A stretch of 61,638 bases of DNA from a virus. The stretch lies in IMG/VR virus record IMGVR_UViG_3300007509_001035, positions 1-61,638 of that record, one strand, 5' to 3'. The notes beneath the pieces are model-generated. The model saw only the letters and a program-made list of their open reading frames with translations, did not search any database and was not told where the DNA came from. This document shows, piece after piece, positions 48,570 through 56,581 of this stretch. Positions within the stretch are counted from its first letter, which is position 1. Each line of letters opens with the position of its first letter. The position numbers and the translations under genes are program-made.

Positions 48570-49133
48570 ATGGCAAATAATAAATCAAACGAAACAACTC
48601 CTAACACAACACCGGATGATAATGATATATATTTGTTTATGAGTTCTGTAAATGATGAAAGCTGTAGAGATTTAATTTCTTTTATTATAGCAAAGAATTT
48701 AGAAAAACCAAAAGCAAAATATTTACAGCTTATTATTAATTCTAACGGTGGTGATCTAAATGCAGCTTTTGCAGTAATTGATATAATGAGAGGTAGTCCA
48801 ATAGCAATAAGAACCGTTGGGTTGGGTATGATTGCTTCAGCGGCTTTTGCAATATTTATTGCTGGGGAAAAAGGACATAGAACATTAACACCTAATACAT
48901 CTATAATGAGTCATCAATACACTTGGGGATCTTATGGCAAAGAACACGAACTGTTTTCGACGGTTAGAGAATATGAGTTAACAACAGAAAGAATGCTAGT
49001 GCATTACAAAAAATGTACTGGACTAAATGAGAAACAAATTAGAGAATATCTATTACCACCCCATGATGTCTGGTTGAGTGGTAAAGAAGCAAAAAAACTC
49101 GGAATTTGTGATAATGTAAAGGTGATGAAATAA
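48570..49133 (+). CDS. clpP: ClpP-like serine protease
   Basis: 187 residues. NGGDLNAAFAVIDIMR near 59-74, catalytic Ser90 in GMIASAAF, His115 in MSHQYTWG and Asp166 in PPHDVWLSG complete the triad. The chain matches ClpP length without its propeptide. ClpP needs an AAA partner, ClpX or ClpA, which must come from the host. It is 1.2 kb after the tmRNA that would add a C-terminal YAMAA degron. It could also act in head maturation as in some phages. Late or middle expression cannot be read. Confidence 0.88.
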   Translation: MANNKSNETTPNTTPDDNDIYLFMSSVNDESCRDLISFIIAKNLEKPKAKYLQLIINSNGGDLNAAFAVIDIMRGSPIAIRTVGLGMIASAAFAIFIAGEKGHRTLTPNTSIMSHQYTWGSYGKEHELFSTVREYELTTERMLVHYKKCTGLNEKQIREYLLPPHDVWLSGKEAKKLGICDNVKVMK

Positions 49134-49339
49134 TGAGTATTGATATTTCCTTGACAATAGAAGAACTTGTAAAGAAAAAAAATATTACATATATGGAAGC
49201 TATCTTAGAATATACTAATGAAGTTGATGGTGAAATTGAAATAATAGCAAAGATGTTAAACAAATCTATTAAAGACAAAATTGAAGCGGAAGCAACAGAA
49301 CTTAATATGTTTAAGAAATCAACAAAACTTCCAATTTAA
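49133..49339 (+). CDS. 33: Late transcription co-activator gp33
   Basis: 68 residues. ITYMEAILEYTNEVDGEIEI, then MLNKSIKDKIEAEATELNMF and KKSTKLPI match marine gp33, which bridges gp45 clamp and RNA polymerase at TATAAATA promoters. T4 gp33 is 112 residues; marine forms are short. Position just before gp32 fits the T4 33-59-32 order with 59 moved to 10661. Overlaps clpP by one base. Confidence 0.72.
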   Translation: MSIDISLTIEELVKKKNITYMEAILEYTNEVDGEIEIIAKMLNKSIKDKIEAEATELNMFKKSTKLPI

Positions 49340-49418
49340 GAAAGGAGGATAATAACCTATATAATGATACTAAGTAATACAAATAATACAACGCAATATT
49401 AAATTTAAGGAGTAATAT

Positions 49419-50264
49419 ATGTCTAGTTTTAAAGATTTAAAAAAGAATAGAATATCCAACCTAGAATCCCTCTCTAAACAAGTTGAAAAACTTGCAGAAA
49501 AACCTTCATATGGTGATGATAGAATCTGGAAGTGTGAACGTGATAAGTCTGGTAATGGTTATGCCGTTATTCGTTTCCTTCCTGCCTCAAACAATGAAGA
49601 TGTACCTTGGGTTCAAATGTGGTCACACGGCTTCAAAGGTCCTGGTGGATGGTACATTGAAAATTCCTTGACCACTCTTGGTAAAGATGATCCTGTATCA
49701 AAAGCAAACACAGCTCTCTGGAACTCTGGTATTGAATCAGATAAAAATATTGCCAGAGATCGTAAACGAAAATTGAGTTATTATTCAAATATTCTCGTAT
49801 TGGAGGATAGTGCTAATGCAGAGAATGAGGGGAAAGTATTCTTGTTTCGTTATGGTAAGAAAATCTTTGAGAAAATTACTAGTGTCATGAATCCAGAGTT
49901 CAAAGATGAAACACCACTAAATCCTTTTGACTTTTGGGAGGGTGCGAACTTTAAACTTAAAATCCGTCAAGTAGAAGGCTATGCAAATTATGATAAGTCA
50001 GAGTTTGCTGGTCAGTCTAAATTGTTTGATGGTGATGATGCAAAGTGTGAAGCTATTTGGAAACAACAATATGCACTTCAAGAGTTGGTAAGTGCTGATA
50101 ATTTCAAATCTTATCAAGAATTGGAAGCACGGTTTAATACTGTGGTTGGTTCTAGTTCTGATTTTGAAGAAACTATTGATTCTGAGGATGCAGTAGAACC
50201 TGATGTGAAGGAATCATCTTCTGATGATTCTTTGGATTACTTTAAGAAGCTAGCAGAACAATAA
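49419..50264 (+). CDS. 32: Single-stranded DNA-binding protein gp32
   Basis: 281 residues. N-terminal RISNLESLSKQVEKL, DNA-binding core with AVIRFLPASNNEDVPWVQMW, HGFKGPGGWYIENSLTTLG, and an acidic tail (DVKESSSDDSLDYF) that in T4 recruits partners. The usual zinc Cys set of T4 gp32 is not evident. The 79-base leader is A/T-rich and unstructured, with AAGGAG before ATG and TATAAT at 49360-49365; T4 gp32 represses its own mRNA through such a leader, so similar control is plausible. Ends at a bidirectional terminator. Confidence 0.93.
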   Translation: MSSFKDLKKNRISNLESLSKQVEKLAEKPSYGDDRIWKCERDKSGNGYAVIRFLPASNNEDVPWVQMWSHGFKGPGGWYIENSLTTLGKDDPVSKANTALWNSGIESDKNIARDRKRKLSYYSNILVLEDSANAENEGKVFLFRYGKKIFEKITSVMNPEFKDETPLNPFDFWEGANFKLKIRQVEGYANYDKSEFAGQSKLFDGDDAKCEAIWKQQYALQELVSADNFKSYQELEARFNTVVGSSSDFEETIDSEDAVEPDVKESSSDDSLDYFKKLAEQ

Positions 50265-50270
50265 AACTGG

Positions 50271-50295
50271 TAACGGGGACTTCGGTCCCCGTTAT
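50271..50295. terminator. Bidirectional terminator between gp32 and tape measure
   Basis: AACGGGGAC, TTCG, GTCCCCGTT (50272-50293), a 9-base stem with a stable UUCG-type loop, between two convergent genes. The reverse reading runs into TTTTATT, so it can also end minus-strand transcripts. Confidence 0.85.
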
Positions 50296-52562
50296 TACTT
50301 TGCATGACTTTCTGCAACATAAGAATTTGTTGCTGAAGTAGCAACTTCATAGGTATTATTATCCCCACCTTTGTTTATTTGTGTCATGTTAGTAGAACCA
50401 CCAGCACCTCCACCTGCTCCCTGTGTTTTTTGTGCTTGTGCTTGTGCTAACATCATACCTGATTCATTTCTTAAAAGAGCAGCCTCACTTTCCCTTCTTG
50501 TAGAATATTTATCACCAAAATTTTCTAACTCTTTTGTAGCTCCTGTCCAATTACCACTTTGTGCTAATTTTTGAAAGGTTGGGGTTTCACTTAAACTTCC
50601 ATATTGAAATGCAACAGAAGCAGCAACTGTTTTTTGCGCTGAAGTTAAATCACTAAACATTTTTCCACCCATCTTTTTAGCATTCGCATTCCATTCTCTT
50701 TTGAGTTTAGAAAGAGCACCACTTTTTGACATCTTATCAATTTCTTTGGCTTCTTTGGCAGTAATCTTTAATTCGCGAAATTTTAAAGCTACTACTGCCT
50801 TTTCACCTTTAAGTCCTAGGAATGGTGCCAGTTTAGCTTGCAGTTCTGGTGATAAACCTTTAATATCTTGTGGACCTCTTGCACCTAAATCAAACCCTGT
50901 AGCAATTGTTACACCAGATTTAGAACCTGTTGGGTCAGGAACATAGCCTTCTAATTTTGAACCACCTTCTTTTTTAGAAATAAATCCCCAATCAATTTGA
51001 CCTTTCTCAATCTTTACAGGTGTTACTATGGGCATAGATGGTTTCTTTGCATCATGCTTTACAGGTGTTACTATGGGCATAGATGGTTTCTTTGCATCAT
51101 ATATAGCCGCCTGATCAGCTTTAAGTTGGTCGAGTCTTTTTTTAAGTCTGGTCAATGTTTGCTTCCGCTCACCGGGAGCATTTTCCTTTCTTAGATTAGC
51201 AGCATCCATTTCATTATATACAGATTGTATTTCAGCTTCTATTCCTTTTAGATCACCTTTAGCAACAGCAGAGGATGCACCTCCTCTTCTTCTTTTAAGT
51301 TGTTCTTGTTTTAGTCTTTCTTGTTCTGCATTTTTTTCTTCTTGGGACATTTCATTATATTTTTTACCAGATTTTAATTCTCTTAATTCTTTTATTTCTT
51401 TTTGAGTTAATTCTTTTTGAGTCTTGCCAAACATAGTATCATATATATCACCAAAGAAATTTGTAATTCCTTTAGCCCATTTATCACCAGTTTCCTTTGA
51501 TATCATACCTAATGTTAAAGCTTGCATAAATCCTGATAAGCCAGCCTCCCATACCTGTTTAACAGTTCCACCTTCTTCCCATTTCTTATAACCGTCAAAT
51601 ATTCCTTTACCAACAGCTATAACTAATCCAGCAATACCAAGTCCTTTAGCAATTGTTCCAACCGCTGGCATCGCACTACCCATAGCACCAGCAAGTTTAC
51701 CAATAAGACCACCGGCACCTTTTGCACCCATAATTGCAACTTTTAATGGTGCAGTAAGTAAAGAACCAGTTGTTCCACCAATGATTTTTCCTAATACGAA
51801 CAAACCAGCAATAGATTTAAATACTCCACCTACCTTGCTTACAATTCCATCTTCACTCGTACCAAACCATTCTTCCCATTTTGCTTTAATATCTTTAGTT
51901 AATGAACCGTCATAACCAAGTAGTTTTGCACCCCAGACTAACAGTTCATCAACTGTGTTCGCAACAAAAGTACCGACCTCTCCAAAAACACCAAGAATTG
52001 CTGTAAATTTTTCTGTCCCTGTTTTATCATCCCAACCAGCTAATTGTTCTTTAATTCCATCAAACATCTGTGTTAAATTATCCCATTCTTCTTTAAATAA
52101 TGTAATTGTAGCTGGTAGGAGAGTTTTCATCCCCCATGTCGCTATACTTGCGGCGATCGGTTGTAGTACATTATATACTTCTTCTAATGCACCTTTAAAC
52201 GCCTTCCAGAATTTTTCTAATTGTTTTATATCTAATTGTGTAAATAAAGCAATTAAACCAACACCTAATAAACCGACAATAAGTTTCTTATACTTACTAA
52301 ACATTTTTTTAATACCATCTTTTGCAGCTTTACCGGTACCTGCCATTCCACTACCAGCACTTTTAAGTATGCCCTTCAGAGATTCTAAAAACTTTTTATT
52401 CTCAGCTTTTTTCTCTTTTTCTGCTTCTATATCTTTAGGCGGTTCTTTAACAGCTTCTTTAACACCTTCTAATTGTTTTCTAATGTTCTCATTAATTTTT
52501 AACAGAGTTTCATTAGTCTGCTTTTGTGCAGCTGTTAAGTCTTTTAAATTGTCGTCAGCCAT
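50295..52562 (-). CDS. Tape-measure-like baseplate protein with C-terminal muramidase domain
   Basis: 755 residues. N-terminal charged coiled coil, then hydrophobic segments (KKLIVGLLGVGLIALFTQL and the Gly/Ala-rich SLLTAPLKVAIMGAKGAGGL and AVGTIAKGLGIAGLVIAVGK) typical of tail tape measure proteins such as gp29. A linker has a duplicated 15-residue unit. From about 520 an enzyme domain starts IDWGFISKKEGGSKLEGYVP and continues TIATGFDLGARG, matching T4-lysozyme/pesticin-like muramidases with catalytic Glu in KKEGG. It lies directly after gp26/gp51 on the minus strand. It likely sets tail length and cuts peptidoglycan during entry. Confidence 0.8.
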   Translation of the reverse strand: MADDNLKDLTAAQKQTNETLLKINENIRKQLEGVKEAVKEPPKDIEAEKEKKAENKKFLESLKGILKSAGSGMAGTGKAAKDGIKKMFSKYKKLIVGLLGVGLIALFTQLDIKQLEKFWKAFKGALEEVYNVLQPIAASIATWGMKTLLPATITLFKEEWDNLTQMFDGIKEQLAGWDDKTGTEKFTAILGVFGEVGTFVANTVDELLVWGAKLLGYDGSLTKDIKAKWEEWFGTSEDGIVSKVGGVFKSIAGLFVLGKIIGGTTGSLLTAPLKVAIMGAKGAGGLIGKLAGAMGSAMPAVGTIAKGLGIAGLVIAVGKGIFDGYKKWEEGGTVKQVWEAGLSGFMQALTLGMISKETGDKWAKGITNFFGDIYDTMFGKTQKELTQKEIKELRELKSGKKYNEMSQEEKNAEQERLKQEQLKRRRGGASSAVAKGDLKGIEAEIQSVYNEMDAANLRKENAPGERKQTLTRLKKRLDQLKADQAAIYDAKKPSMPIVTPVKHDAKKPSMPIVTPVKIEKGQIDWGFISKKEGGSKLEGYVPDPTGSKSGVTIATGFDLGARGPQDIKGLSPELQAKLAPFLGLKGEKAVVALKFRELKITAKEAKEIDKMSKSGALSKLKREWNANAKKMGGKMFSDLTSAQKTVAASVAFQYGSLSETPTFQKLAQSGNWTGATKELENFGDKYSTRRESEAALLRNESGMMLAQAQAQKTQGAGGGAGGSTNMTQINKGGDNNTYEVATSATNSYVAESHAK
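51013..51100 (-). repeat. 45-base tandem duplication in the tape measure linker
   Basis: Two near-identical 45-base units side by side, 15 codons each, reading DAKKPSMPIVTPVK with His or Tyr before the Asp. In frame, so it lengthens the linker between the tail part and the muramidase domain. Confidence 0.9.
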
Positions 52563-52568
52563 TATGGT

Positions 52569-52754
52569 TTATCCTTGTTGTTGTTTTTGTCTTTCGTTTT
52601 CTTCTTCAATGTGTTTCATTAATAACATTATATAAATTTCACGTTCCCATGGAATTAGATTTTCTACCTCGACCAATGAATACTTATGATGTTGCATCAA
52701 ACTAAAATTAGTGTTATAATAGTTACTTATTGATTCCTGTCCGAGGCTTATTCG
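52569..52754 (-). CDS. 51: gp51-like baseplate hub protein, read by -1 frameshift from gp26
   Basis: 62 residues in the -1 frame after the slippery site: RISLGQESISNYYNTNFSLM, then HHKYSLVEVENLIPWEREIY and IMLLMKHIEEENERQKQQ, a pattern I recognise from T4-like gp51 (hub assembly catalyst). No ATG, GTG or TTG lies in frame before residue 19, and the internal ATG has no ribosome site. It overlaps the end of gp26 by 7 bases and stops 6 bases before the tape measure ATG. So it is probably made as a gp26-gp51 fusion. An AUC start after GGAGGG is the alternative. Confidence 0.7.
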   Translation of the reverse strand, partial: RISLGQESISNYYNTNFSLMQHHKYSLVEVENLIPWEREIYIMLLMKHIEEENERQKQQQG

Positions 52755-53482
52755 AAAAAAGATCCAAGACCCTCCAGAGTCTTAGTATCCTTCCAACCAC
52801 ATATACTAGCGTTTTTTCCTTTACCGTTCTTTGATGTGCATTTTAATTCAACTTCATGTTTTAACACGGGAACTGTATCAAAGAAGTTTTGAATTTTAGT
52901 AAAGGATTCATCAGGTAATGATTCCATAAATTCATTTAATTCTTCTCTAGTGTGATCTTTTGAAGCATATACTGTTTCTTTATCCCAAATAGATTCTATA
53001 CAAAATGAAATAGTAGTGAATATATTTTCTACATCACTATTTTCTTTGCTAATAACCTTTTGTATGTCCATTGAAGGATATTTCATAATTACACCAACAT
53101 CATCTGATAATGGTATTTTAATGTCATGTCCTTCTGTTCTGGTTATTTCTATTTTTGATAAATCAACTTGTATAGCAATTGGTTTTTTACATTTACCACA
53201 TTCAAACGATAAGTCAACAATTTCACCTTTTGATTTAGCTCTTAATTGTAAAAAGATATATTCAATATCAAACATCGGCATATTTTTTACATCAAGATCC
53301 TCATATACGCAATTATGAATTATATCTTTAATTGCCGTTGTCATTTCTTCTTCTTTATCACTTTCCATAGCAATAAGAAGAATCTTTTCTTCTTTGACCA
53401 AGAACGGTCGATAATTTACTTCTTTTCCAGATGACGGAATTTTTAATTGATACTTGGGTACTGCGATTGTTGGTAATGCCAT
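52748..53482 (-). CDS. 26: Baseplate hub protein gp26
   Basis: 244 residues. VNYRPFLVKEEKILLIAMES, IKDIIHNCVYEDLDVKNMP, FDIEYIFLQLRAKSKGEIVD and FECGKCKKPI match gp26 of T4-like phages; Cys pairs (ECGKC and CTSKNGKGKNASIC) suggest a zinc site. GAGCGAATG start with AAAGGAGCG upstream. It acts in central hub assembly. The last codons hold TTTTTTC, preceded by GGAGGG, so part of the protein may be extended into gp51. Confidence 0.85.
   Translation of the reverse strand: MALPTIAVPKYQLKIPSSGKEVNYRPFLVKEEKILLIAMESDKEEEMTTAIKDIIHNCVYEDLDVKNMPMFDIEYIFLQLRAKSKGEIVDLSFECGKCKKPIAIQVDLSKIEITRTEGHDIKIPLSDDVGVIMKYPSMDIQKVISKENSDVENIFTTISFCIESIWDKETVYASKDHTREELNEFMESLPDESFTKIQNFFDTVPVLKHEVELKCTSKNGKGKNASICGWKDTKTLEGLGSFFE
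52754..52775 (-). promoter_or_regulatory. Programmed -1 frameshift site (slippery heptamer plus SD-like stimulator)
   Basis: On the minus strand TTTTTTC (52760-52754) stands in the gp26 frame as T TTT TTC, the canonical X XXY YYZ form. GGAGGG (52775-52770) lies 9 bases upstream, as in the E. coli dnaX signal. Slipping back one base enters the gp51 frame and avoids the gp26 stop two codons on. No strong downstream stem is evident. Confidence 0.72.
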
Positions 53483-53521
53483 TTCATTCGCTCCTTTTAT
53501 GAAATAATAATTAAATAATAA

Positions 53522-54364
53522 TTAAATACTAATACCTCCGATCATATTTTTTCCTCTTACTATTGTTGACAATTTTGGTAAAGATAAACTATCAAGGAAA
53601 TGTCCCATAGTCGATCCAGTTTCACTTGCTTTTGCCTTAGCTTTGTCAATATGTCTTTGAAAGTTATTGAACGTATTTAAAGAAGAATTTTCTGGTACAA
53701 GGCCAGTATGATCTGTATATTTAATATCACGGTATGTTATATTTGTAGATACTTTTTGAATACTATTGGCAAGACCATGACCTAAAGCTAGTGGTGTAAC
53801 TGTTTTTGGATATGCTTCAAGTAGTTTTGCAGATAACATAACTTTTAAATCCTCACCGTCTGATTCTGCAACACCGGAACATTGATGAATTGTTATTGTA
53901 CCAATGTAATCCGTATAATAACTAACTCGCGTATTAACAATCATTAAGTCCATCCATGCTTTAATAAAATTAAATTCTTTTAAATCATCACTTACATAAA
54001 ACGTCAGGGTTATTGGTTCTACTATTTTATCATAAGCATATTCTGCCGTTGAAAATGCACCCATCTGTGGTGTTGGTTTTGTTGCTATCACCTGACCTGG
54101 AATTGAAACAGTATCACAATTCAATGCTATTTCTTTTAGTTGTTTTGAATAATCTCCACGAAGTTTATTAGGAGGTGTAATTGTAACATAATATAAATAA
54201 GGTCTTGAAAATAAATTAGACCTTTTTACTTGAGACATCATTCTGTTTATACTATTATCCGGTGTTATTAGTTTTTTTTCAGCTAGTTTACCCTCTTCGG
54301 CTTGATCCCAGATCCCCATATTAACGGTTCCAGTTGAATTATCTATTGACCATTTATCTGCCAT
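53522..54364 (-). CDS. 54: Baseplate tail-tube protein, gp54/gp19 family
   Basis: 280 residues. RPYLYYVTITPPNK, NCDTVSIPGQVIATKPTPQM, YDKIVEPITLTFYVSDDLKE, NTRVSYYTDYIGTITIHQ, and LLEAYPKTVTPLALGHG are the tube-protein fold signatures shared by gp19, gp48 and gp54. gp48 is recognised separately at 55387, so gp54 (tube initiator) is the best call, with gp19 itself possible because the T4 tube gene is not otherwise seen. ATG follows GGATATAAAAA. Confidence 0.72.
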   Translation of the reverse strand: MADKWSIDNSTGTVNMGIWDQAEEGKLAEKKLITPDNSINRMMSQVKRSNLFSRPYLYYVTITPPNKLRGDYSKQLKEIALNCDTVSIPGQVIATKPTPQMGAFSTAEYAYDKIVEPITLTFYVSDDLKEFNFIKAWMDLMIVNTRVSYYTDYIGTITIHQCSGVAESDGEDLKVMLSAKLLEAYPKTVTPLALGHGLANSIQKVSTNITYRDIKYTDHTGLVPENSSLNTFNNFQRHIDKAKAKASETGSTMGHFLDSLSLPKLSTIVRGKNMIGGISI

Positions 54365-54367
54365 TTT

Positions 54368-54856
54368 TTATATCCTTTGTAGTCTTAATGATTCTTTCCA
54401 AACTAACATACTATTCACTTTTTTTCCTTCACTTGTAATAAACATTTCTGCTGGTTGTTCTAATGATAATAACCAGTCCGCTGGATGAACTTCTATGATT
54501 TTTGATTTAATATTATCTTTTTTATATTTTCTAAAAGAAACTTTAGCACCTCTGAATTTCTTTGATATTAGTATAATTTTCTGAAATGCCTTAACAAATA
54601 ATATAGTCTTTTCTGTAATAATATCTGTTGTAGAAAAAAATGGCCTCATATTTTCAAATAACTTGATTCTTTCTTTAGGGGCTAGATAATGAAAATCAAT
54701 ACCTTCATATAAACCTTTTCGTTTTCTTAGCATAAATATTAATGGAAACTTATTATAATATTTTGTGTCGCTACTAGCCATGTATCTATAAATATACATT
54801 TTACCGGGAATTAATCGTGTTACTTCTTTTCCTTTTATTTGTCTTAATGTTGCCAT
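54368..54856 (-). CDS. Conserved T4-like protein of neck/tail region
   Basis: 162 residues. PGKMYIYRYMASSDTKYYNK, FPLIFMLRKRKGLYEGIDFH and HPADWLLSLEQ match a conserved T4-like family I know only as a small protein near head completion genes; a DNA-end-protector (gp2-like) role is a guess. Its ATG is exactly where a perfect late promoter should start transcription, with no ribosome site. Confidence 0.6.
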   Translation of the reverse strand: MATLRQIKGKEVTRLIPGKMYIYRYMASSDTKYYNKFPLIFMLRKRKGLYEGIDFHYLAPKERIKLFENMRPFFSTTDIITEKTILFVKAFQKIILISKKFRGAKVSFRKYKKDNIKSKIIEVHPADWLLSLEQPAEMFITSEGKKVNSMLVWKESLRLQRI

Positions 54857-54861
54857 GTATA

Positions 54862-54869
54862 TATTTATA
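54862..54869 (-). promoter_or_regulatory. T4-type late promoter, leaderless
   Basis: Perfect TATAAATA on the minus strand. By T4 geometry the start is at 54856, the A of the ATG. Confidence 0.75.
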
Positions 54870-55335
54870 ACACTTTCTTGGATTTTTTAGTCTTGATTCC
54901 GAGCTCTTTTTCGGTTATAATCACAAATTCATATCCTCGTTTCTCAGCCCATTTACGAGCAGCCTTCCATTTTGCCTGATTCATTATATAAGCTTTGAGT
55001 TTCTTGATATATCCCGGAGTCTGTTTCTTTGGTTTCTTGGGGGGTTTACATTGGTCTGCTGGTTTGACTTCAATGATATATTTTCTATATTCTCCTGTCT
55101 TAGATTTTACTTTAGCATAAAAATCAACGAAATATCGTCTGGTTTTCTTCTCTACTGGACTATAATATGGAATAATGACATTTTCAGAACCCCATTCAAT
55201 TACGTTGGGGTGAGTGTCCAGATACTTCATATACTTCAATTCCCATGTTGAACGGTATTGACATTCTTGAAGATTTGCCACATATTTTTCTTTATTTTGA
55301 ACTATGTAACGACCGACTCTTGGATATTTTTTCAT
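54865..55335 (-). CDS. 4: Head completion protein gp4
   Basis: 156 residues. CQYRSTWELKYMKYLDTHPN, VIEWGSENVIIPYYSPVEKK, RRYFVDFYAKVK and YIIEVKPADQCKPPKKPKK match T4 gp4, with the Asp and Glu-x-Lys order of a TnsA-like nuclease fold (FVDFYAKV, IIEVKP). gp4 finishes DNA-filled heads before tail joining. The C-terminus is very basic. It has its own minus-strand late promoter at 55366-55373. Confidence 0.88.
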   Translation of the reverse strand: MKKYPRVGRYIVQNKEKYVANLQECQYRSTWELKYMKYLDTHPNVIEWGSENVIIPYYSPVEKKTRRYFVDFYAKVKSKTGEYRKYIIEVKPADQCKPPKKPKKQTPGYIKKLKAYIMNQAKWKAARKWAEKRGYEFVIITEKELGIKTKKSKKVL

Positions 55336-55343
55336 AAAACTTT

Positions 55344-55351
55344 TATAAATA
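55344..55351 (+). promoter_or_regulatory. T4-type late promoter for baseplate operon
   Basis: Perfect TATAAATA reading right, start near 55357, for gp48 to PAAR. It overlaps in footprint with the opposite late promoter at 55366-55373. Confidence 0.78.
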
Positions 55352-55365
55352 TAGTATAGTTCCAG

Positions 55366-55373
55366 TATTTATA
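55366..55373 (-). promoter_or_regulatory. T4-type late promoter for gp4
   Basis: Perfect TATAAATA reading left, start near 55360, leader about 25 bases to gp4. Each promoter's start lies within the other promoter's -10 region span. Confidence 0.75.
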
Positions 55374-55386
55374 ATAGGAGTAGGAA

Positions 55387-56580
55387 ATGCCAAATCAATC
55401 AATCACAGAAATATACGAAGAACAAAGAGGGGATGTCGCCGATAAGGAAGGTCAGACTTTACCAACGCATAGGTATCCGATACACCTAGATAACTTTAAT
55501 AGTGATAATGTAACACCCATACTTCAAGAATGTATTCATTTTACTGCTGTCAAGCAAGGTGGTATTTCTTTACAAGCAGAGGCAGATAATTCTAAGGCTA
55601 TAGCAGAAGCAGAAGCAGACCAACATAGACAAGAAATGATACATAAAAATGGGATGTTAAAAACAGGTTCTTCAGGTTCGTATGTTCATCCTGACAATAC
55701 AGCAAGAGAGAATCGAGACGCAGATTATGCAACTACTCAAGCAGAAGATGGTAACCGTACTGTTGGTGATGTTTGGTGGGAAGGTGCAAGAATAATGGCA
55801 GAAGGTGCAAAAAAAGGACTGAAAAAAGTGGGTAAAGTAGTAACAACACAAATGAAAGCAATGCAACAAAAACCTAAAAATCTTGAACATTGTTTTTTAT
55901 ATATGCCTAGTTCTGTACAGTATGAAGAAGGTGCATCATGGGGAGCAGCAGAACTTAATGGATTAGGCAATATGATAAAACAAGGATTAAGAGGTCAAGG
56001 TTCTGCTGTTGATATTGTTAAAAACTTTTCTGGTGGCACGATTACTGGTCTTGCCAAAGCAGTTGCTGTAGGTGGTGGTGCATTAGCAGCAGGTGCTATT
56101 GGGGCTCTTGGTATAGCTTCAATGTTTGAAGGTGTTGGTAATGGATTAAGAGCTGCAGGAAGATTTACAGAAAATCCTTATGAAGAGCAATTATTTAATG
56201 GAATAGGATTTAGAAGTTTTACTTTTGAATTTGCATTTGCTCCTGCTAGTGAAGCAGAAGGAAAAGAAATAGATAATATTATTAAAATGTTTAGATTTCA
56301 TTCCAGACCAAATTTTGTTGGTGGATGGCTTGGTGATGGACTTTATACATTTCCAAATGAATTTAGTATAGATTTTAAAATGAATGTAAATAATGAATTT
56401 GTAGATCATAAATTCTTACCAAAACTATATAATTGCGTATGTACGAATGTTTCTACTAATTATTCACCAGAAGGATTTTATGTAGCATTAAGAGATGGTA
56501 GACCAGTTTCATATAATCTTAGTTTAGCTTTCACAGAAACCGTGAAAATTACTCAACGTGAAATAAAACAAGGATATTAG
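55387..56580 (+). CDS. 48: Baseplate tail-tube cap gp48
   Basis: 397 residues. ECIHFTAVKQGGISLQAEAD, CFLYMPSSVQYEEGASWGAA, NPYEEQLFNGIGFRSFTFEF and FTETVKITQREIKQGY match gp48 of T4-like phages, which caps the hub and starts the tail tube. A central Gly/Ala hydrophobic stretch (VGGGALAAGAIGALGIASMF) is usual. First gene of the forward baseplate operon. Confidence 0.88.
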   Translation: MPNQSITEIYEEQRGDVADKEGQTLPTHRYPIHLDNFNSDNVTPILQECIHFTAVKQGGISLQAEADNSKAIAEAEADQHRQEMIHKNGMLKTGSSGSYVHPDNTARENRDADYATTQAEDGNRTVGDVWWEGARIMAEGAKKGLKKVGKVVTTQMKAMQQKPKNLEHCFLYMPSSVQYEEGASWGAAELNGLGNMIKQGLRGQGSAVDIVKNFSGGTITGLAKAVAVGGGALAAGAIGALGIASMFEGVGNGLRAAGRFTENPYEEQLFNGIGFRSFTFEFAFAPASEAEGKEIDNIIKMFRFHSRPNFVGGWLGDGLYTFPNEFSIDFKMNVNNEFVDHKFLPKLYNCVCTNVSTNYSPEGFYVALRDGRPVSYNLSLAFTETVKITQREIKQGY

Positions 56581-56581
56581 T

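Noticed and set aside
51955-52635. Plus-strand 226-residue frame opposite the tape measure gene
   Set aside because: It mirrors a low-complexity coding region, is Ser/Pro/Phe-rich with no ribosome site, and the minus-strand gene is clear.
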